Positions 59,115 to 64,000 of a stretch of 64,000 bases of DNA are shown piece by piece (position 1 is the first letter of the stretch; every line of letters starts with the position of its first letter). Under the pieces are notes generated by a model. That model ran no database searches, was not told the DNA's origin, and saw only the letters and a list, made by a program, of their open reading frames with translations. The position numbers and the translations under genes were made by a program. The DNA is from Enterobacter sp. EA-1 (GTDB taxonomy: Bacteria; Pseudomonadota; Gammaproteobacteria; Enterobacterales; Enterobacteriaceae): contig CP025776.1 of assembly GCA_002886105.1 (NCBI GenBank), forward strand, positions 1,488,001 through 1,552,000, in the 5' to 3' direction.

Positions 59115-59874
59115 ATGAAATACCGCCTGTCGGCGCTTGCGCTGGCTACCACTGTGCTGGTCGGCTGCGCCAGCTCCGGTACCCGAGAGTCGCAGGGGCG
59201 TTCAGACCCGTTCGAAGGGTTCAACCGCACCATGTACAACTTCAACTTCAATGTGCTGGATCCTTACGTTGTCAGACCTGTCGCCGTTGCCCGGCGAGAT
59301 TATGTGCCGCAACCGGCGCGCAACGGTCTGAGCAACTTTACCAGCAACCTTGAAGAACCGGCGATCATGGCGAACTTCTTCTTACAGGGCGATCCCTACC
59401 AGGGATGGTTCACTTTACCCGTTTCTTCCTGAACACCCTGCTGGGCATGGGCGGCTTTATGGATGTCGCCGGGATGTCGAACCCGAAATTGCAGCGCGTA
59501 GAACCGCATCGCTTCGGCAGCACGCTGGGCCATTATGGCATCGGTTACGGCCCGTATATGCAGTTGCCGTTCTACGGCAGCTTCACGTTGCGTGAAGATG
59601 GCGGCGATGCCGCGGATACGCTCTATCCGGTGCTTTCTCCGGCTGACGTGGCCGTTGTCCGTCGGTAAATGGACGCTGGAAGGCGTTGAAACCCGCGCGC
59701 AGCTGCTGGATTCCGATGGCTTACTGCGTCAGTCTTCCGACCCGTATATTATGGTGCGCGAAGCCTACTTCCAGCGTCATGATTTTATCGCCAACGGCGG
59801 TAAACTGGAAGCCGCAAGAGAACCCGAACGCGAAGGCGATAGAGGGAGACCTGAAAGATATCGATTCCGAGTAA
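59115..59874 (+). CDS. mlaA: MlaA (VacJ) outer-membrane lipoprotein
   Basis: About 252 residues. Lipobox VGC (TTVLVGCASS), then GFNRTMYNFNFNVLDPYVVRP, FFLQGDPYQGMVHFTRFFLNTLLG (doughnut helices) and GHYGIGYGPYMQLPFYG. Removes phospholipids from the outer leaflet together with OmpC/F and passes them to the Mla system. Start ATG after AGGAGAC. Frame breaks near 59290, 59400, 59640 and 59815. Confidence 0.93.
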
Positions 59875-59888
59875 AGACGGAACAAACA

Positions 59889-59916
59889 AAAAGGTGAGCC
59901 GGGGCTCACCTTTTTT
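59889..59916. terminator. Bidirectional terminator between mlaA and fadL
   Basis: AAAAGGTGAGCC-GG-GGCTCACCTTTTTT. Confidence 0.85.
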
Positions 59917-59931
59917 ATTGCGGCTTGTTTA

Positions 59932-61299
59932 TCAGAAGGCGTAGTTAAAGTTCATGCCATACAGCCATGCGCGGCCATCAGAGCGGAAGGTATACTGGCC
60001 TTCGGTGAATTTCACTTTCTGACCATGCATATAGGAAACGCCGACATCGACAGAGGCGTCTTTGTTAAATGCATAAGTGGCGCCGGTGCTCAGCCACAGA
60101 CGATCCCCCGGTCCGGAATGGAGATAGAGCGCTTGTCGGCTGGAACCGGACTGTCGTCATAGGCGATACCGGCGCGGAAGGTCCAGTTATCATCCATATA
60201 ATAGGTGGTACCCAGAGCGATGCGGTACGCGTCTTTAAAGCTTTCATCTTTATAGAACAGCGTTTGACCGTTGCTGCCGGTGGCTTTCAGCCCTCGGAAC
60301 TGGCTCCAACTGGTGTAGGTCAGGCTGTAGTGGATAGCCCACTGCGGATCGACTCGGTTATAACCTGACAGTTCCCACATCTCAGGCAGGTTCAGGGTCA
60401 GCGCGCCGTTAGTCGTTGTGCCGCCTGTGCCATAAGGGAGGCCCAGACCCAATGCGGCGTTGATCGGATTCAGCGTCGCCGGAAGATTGCTCTTGTAATC
60501 GCCATCAAAGTCGATTTTAACTTCTGAACGATAGGTTAAACCGTAACGGTTATTTTTATCCAGCTCGTACAGAATACCGGCGTTCCAGCCAAAACCCCAC
60601 TCATCACCTTTTAAATATGCAATTTGCGTATCACTGCTAATGCCGCCAGCTTGGGAACCAATTGCCGCGGCCTGAGCGGCGGACAATCGACCTGCTCGTA
60701 CCAGCGAAGGTAAGCTTGCGCCTAGGATTTGTGGCAGGTCGCCAGCATAGCGCTCAATTTTTGCTTTTGCATAGACGGCGTCAAAACCAAGACCAAAGCT
60801 CCAGTGGTTGTTCAGACGATAGGCGCCGCTGAGGTTCAGGTTCAGCGTTTCAAGGTCGGTTTTCCCGCCCATCGAACCAGCTGAATAACCATTATTAAAT
60901 TCTGTCGCCGCAGGGCCGAAGTTCGAGGTTACGGATGCGCCCCAGCCGGGTCTGGTCATTAATTGGTGCAACAAAGTGCAGGTTCGGCACCCATGCGGTC
61001 GGCGCAATGTTGTCCCCGGCTAGCGTCATTACCGATCGAAGAACGGCCAGAAACGTTGACATCCGGATCGATAAACACCGCACCGCCGGAAAACATCGGG
61101 CGGTCATACATCATAATCAATGCAGGGTTGCGGCTGGCGTTGCCCGCATCATCTGCGATAGCGCCTTCACCTGAATAGGCCCGACCAAGGCCAGAGGAAG
61201 AAAACTCATTGAGTTGAAAGCCTGCGGACCAGCCTGGGTAGAGACGATTGCCACTGCGACTGCCAGAGCAGACTTGGTAAAACGGGTTTTCTGGCTCAT
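59932..61299 (-). CDS. fadL: Long-chain fatty acid outer-membrane transporter FadL
   Basis: About 455 residues. Signal peptide ([17 protein letters not shown]), mature N-terminus [20 protein letters not shown] after repair (the FadL gate), conserved [39 protein letters not shown], and barrel C-terminus ending GMNFNYAF with terminal Phe. Start [11 protein letters not shown] at 61299. Frame breaks near 61220, 61140, 61020, 60945, 60110 and 60090. FadR-like operators lie upstream. Confidence 0.93.
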
Positions 61300-61396
61300 G
61301 ACCATAACCTCATTCGAAATCGGAGTTATTTTTATTCAAACTATGTTACATGTCGTAACGGAGCGCGAAGTGTAGGGTCTGAGGTACTTCAGACAA

Positions 61397-61432
61397 ATCA
61401 GACCAGTGGCGGAAGTATAGGTCTGACCAGAG
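61397..61432. promoter_or_regulatory. FadR-like operator pair upstream of fadL
   Basis: ATCAGACCAGT (61397-61407) and GGTCTGACCAGAG (61420-61432) both contain the CTGGTC/GACCAG half-site of FadR. E. coli fadL also has two FadR sites in this region. Confidence 0.6.
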
Positions 61433-61678
61433 GGAATGTTGCAAGTTTGTATATAAGTTTTTTCCAATTGTGATCTTCGAAACGGGATCTGCGTGGCAAA
61501 AATGCGGTAAGTCTTAATCAGTCGATTGGATGATTTTTGTTTTAGATCATTTTTAAGTGTGATTTCGGTCACTTATGACCACGTGTGGAATTAACAACTG
61601 GAGAGGCTATTCGCCGGAGCGTAAAATAATCACATCGTTTACCCGGCACCTTGGGTGCGAATTCAGAGGAAATCAACA

Positions 61679-61964
61679 ATGAGTAAATGCAGTGCTGATG
61701 AAACCCCGGTTTGCTGCTGTATGGATGTTGGCACCATTATGGACAACTCCGATTGCACCGCCTCTTACAGCCGTGTGTTCAGCAATCGTACCGACGCTGA
61801 AGAAACGCTGGCTGCGCTGAGCGCAAGAGCCCGCAGCGTAGAGTCCGATCCTTGCCAGATCACCTCTTCCTTTACGGAAGTGGCGGGCGGTGTCCAACTG
61901 GATATCGACTTTGTTTTCGCGTGCGAAGCGGAAACCCTGATTTTCCAGCCTCGGTCTGCGTTAA
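61679..61964 (+). CDS. yfcZ: YfcZ, DUF406 family protein
   Basis: About 94 residues, almost the same as E. coli YfcZ: MSKCSADETPVCCCMDVGTI, DNSDCTASYSRVFSNRTDAE, LDIDFVFACEAETLIFQLGLR. Cys-rich N-terminus; function unknown. A deletion at about 61950 removes the normal stop; restored TAA at 61962-61964. Located between fadL and fadI as in E. coli. Confidence 0.9.
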
Positions 61965-61977
61965 TTTTCCTGCCTGC

Positions 61978-62001
61978 GCTCCCGTTCTTCGGGAGCGTTT
62001 T
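61978..62001 (+). terminator. Terminator after yfcZ
   Basis: GCTCCCG-TTCTT-CGGGAGC followed by GTTTT. Confidence 0.75.
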
Positions 62002-62080
62002 GATAAGTTTCTCTGTGCCTTAGCTCTCACTTTTTTCTCCTCCCATTGGCTAAATGTAAAAAATTGGTTAAGACTGTTAT

Positions 62081-62094
62081 CAGGTCAGACCACT
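62081..62094. promoter_or_regulatory. FadR-like operator upstream of fadI
   Basis: CAGGTCAGACCACT contains the FadR core TGGTC/GGTCAGACC; it is placed about 32 bases before the fadI start, as in fadIJ of E. coli. Confidence 0.55.
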
Positions 62095-62125
62095 TTGCGC
62101 ATTACGCTGTTAACAGGGGAGTGTT

Positions 62126-63424
62126 ATGAGTCAGGCATTACCGCTTGTTACCCGTCAGGGTGACCGCATTGCCATTGTCAGTGGGTTACGAACACCTTTC
62201 GCCCGTCAGGCGACCGTGTTTCACGGTGTACCGGCTATTGATCTGGGAAAATGGTAGTGGGAGATGCTGGCGCGCAGCGAAATTCCCCCCGATGTGATTG
62301 GAGCAACTGGTTTTTGGCCGGGTCGTTCAGATGCCGGAAGCGCCCAATATCGCCCGCGAGATCGTGCTCGGCACTGGCATGAACGTCCACACTGATGCCT
62401 ACAGCGTCAGCCGCGCCTGCGCCACCAGTTTTCAGGCCGTGGCGAATGTCACCGAGTTTGCTGGCGGGCACTATTCGCGCCGGGATCGCCGGTGGTGCAG
62501 ATTCTTCTTCCGTCCTGCCTATTGGCGTCAGCAAAACCGGCGCGCACGCTGGTGGATGCCAATAAAGCCCGTACGCTTGGGCAAAACTGAAACTTTTTCT
62601 CGTCTTCGCCTGCGCGATTTATTGCCGGTGCCACCGGCTGTTGCGGAGTATTCCACCGGTCTGCGCATGGGGGGATACTGCCGAGCAGATGGCTAAAACC
62701 TACGCGATTACCCGTGAACAGCAGGATGCGCTGGCGCATCGCTCGCACCAGCTTGCCGCTCAGGCTTGGTCAGAAGGCAAACTGGCCGATGAGGTAATGA
62801 CGGCATACGCGCCGCCGTTTCGCGAACCCGTCGGGCAGGACAATAACGTGCGTACCCAGTCCAGCCTTGCCGATTATGCAAAGCTGCGTCCGGCGTTTGA
62901 TCGGCGGCATGGCACGGTGACGGCGGCAAACAGCACCGTTAACCGATGGCGCAGCTGCGGTGATCCTGATGACCGAATCCCGCGCAAAGAGCTGGGCTTA
63001 ACCCCGTTGGGTTATCTGCGTAGCTATGCATTTACCGCCATTGCCGTGCAGCAGGACATGTTACTGGGCCCGGCATGGGCGACGCCGCTGGCGCTGGAGA
63101 GCCGGGCTGACAATGGCGGATTTAACGTTGCTTGATATGCACGAAGCCTTTGCCGCTCAAACCCTGAGCAATCTGAAGCTGATGGCCAGCGATCGGTTTG
63201 CCCGCGAAGTGCTTGGGCGCTCGCAGGCGACAGGTGAAGTGGACGACAGCAAATTTAACGTGCTGGGCGGCTCTATTGCGTACGGGCATCCGTTCGCCGC
63301 CACCGGTGCGAGGATGATCACCCAAACACTGCATGAACTGCGCCGACGCGGCGGCGGTTTTGGTCTGGTGACCGCCTGCGCAGCAGGTGGGCTGGGTGCG
63401 GCCATGGTTCTGGAGGCTGAATAA
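62126..63424 (+). CDS. fadI: 3-ketoacyl-CoA thiolase FadI
   Basis: About 436 residues, thiolytic step of anaerobic/long-chain beta-oxidation. Active-site Cys in [14 protein letters not shown]; catalytic His in [17 protein letters not shown] and Cys in [16 protein letters not shown]. Start ATG after AGGGGAG. Frame breaks near 62252, 62300, 62460, 62490, 62540, 62670, 62940 and 63100. Stop overlaps the fadJ start (TAATG). Confidence 0.93.
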
Positions 63425-64000
63425 TGACATTCACATCCGCATTCACGCTCAGCGTGCGCCCGGACAATGTGGCGGTTGTCACCATTGATGTTCCGGACGA
63501 AAAGATGAACACGCTGAAAGCGGAGTTTGGTGCTGAAGTGCGCGCCATCTTAAAGCAGATCCGCGATAACAAATCGTTGCGGGGCGTCGTTTTTATCTCC
63601 GCCAAGCCGGATAACTTTATCGCCGGGGCGGACATCAACATGATTGCCCGCTGTAAGAGCGCAAAAGAAGCGGAAGATCTTGCCCGTCAGGGGCAGCAGG
63701 TGATGGCGGAAATCCACGCGCTACCCATTCCGGTGATTGCCGCTATTCATGGTGCTTGTCTGGGGGCGGCCTTGAACTGGCGCTGGCGTGCCATCGTCGT
63801 ATCTGTAGCGATGACGATAAAACGGTGCTGGGTCTGCCGGAAGTCCAGCTTGGCCTGTTACTCCGGCTCCGGTGGCACACAACGTTTGCCGCGGCTGGTG
63901 GGGGTGAGTACTGCGCTGGAGATGATCCTGACCGGTAAGCAGCTTCGTCCGCGCCAGAGGGCGTTAAAGACCGGACTGGTGGACGATGTTGTTCCCCGCT
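63424..64000 (+). CDS. fadJ: FadJ, fatty acid oxidation complex alpha subunit (partial, runs off the window)
   Basis: N-terminal ~190 residues of the enoyl-CoA hydratase/3-hydroxyacyl-CoA dehydrogenase. Hydratase oxyanion region [19 protein letters not shown] and [29 protein letters not shown] with [27 protein letters not shown] after repair. Start ATG 63424 overlaps the fadI stop by one base. Frame breaks near 63765, 63860 and 63955. Confidence 0.92.
   Translation, partial: MTFTSAFTLSVRPDNVAVVTIDVPDEKMNTLKAEFGAEVRAILKQIRDNKSLRGVVFISAKPDNFIAGADINMIARCKSAKEAEDLARQGQQVMAEIHALPIPVIAAIHGACLGAALNWRWRAIVVSVAMTIKRCWVCRKSSLACYSGSGGTQRLPRLVGVSTALEMILTGKQLRPRQRALKTGLVDDVVPR

Overview
The window looks like chromosome from an Enterobacteriaceae member of the Enterobacter/Kosakonia/Klebsiella group. 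The right half keeps the E. coli-like gene order yfeD-yfeC, two tRNA-Ala, pdeA, nupC, mntH, ypeC, yfeO, glk, ypdB-ypdA, alaC, ypdK, argW, yfdC, mlaA, fadL, yfcZ, fadI-fadJ. A ramR-romA-ramA locus and an indolepyruvate decarboxylase gene (ipdC) also fit that group. Almost every gene, including core genes such as glk, nupC, mntH, alaC, mlaA and fadI, is broken by one-base insertions or deletions, often in homopolymers. I read this as uncorrected sequence error rather than gene decay. I give gene spans from true start to true stop across the breaks and note where frames change.

Left part (0-33 kb, mostly accessory or metabolic). A short-chain dehydrogenase and a polar amino-acid ABC transporter (two permeases, one ATPase) face a four-gene SiaABCD-like partner-switching/c-di-GMP operon whose phosphatase has a cytosolic CBS-like input domain. 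Next come a decayed HigB-type toxin with its XRE antitoxin, a malate/lactate-type dehydrogenase, and an SsuA/TauA-type ABC transporter. A choline-O-sulfate cluster follows: ChoW and ChoV homologues, a LysR regulator, choline sulfatase and a choline-binding protein. An iron-regulated pair (YncE-like lipoprotein and TonB-dependent receptor) sits behind a Fur box and a long, foldable leader. Then come a LysR regulator, GNAT acetyltransferase, Nudix hydrolase, small membrane protein, chemoreceptor, VOC protein, pheP, DMT exporter, PhzF remnant, MFS pump with a divergent XRE regulator, YjbR-like protein, and ramR/romA/ramA with a clear RamR operator.

Middle (33-50 kb). This is conserved backbone, with an aldo-keto reductase and ipdC (preceded by a TyrR-box-like site) placed between ypeC and yfeO. 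ypdA/ypdB is a pyruvate-type LytS/LytTR two-component system.

Accessory island at argW (50-57.7 kb). A solitary histidine ammonia-lyase has a palindromic operator-like site. It is followed by a very large, strongly frame-broken putative multidomain toxin. The toxin region ends in an M35/aspzincin-like zinc metallopeptidase module (HEMTH plus a GSEDxxY motif), and a small acidic protein overlaps its stop codon. This looks like a toxin-immunity pair and is the most interesting locus here. It abuts the 3' end of tRNA-Arg(CCU), a common integration site, but no integrase is visible.

Right end (57.7-64 kb). yfdC, mlaA (lipid asymmetry), fadL, yfcZ and fadI-fadJ (fatty-acid uptake and anaerobic beta-oxidation) carry FadR-like operators. 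fadJ runs off the window.
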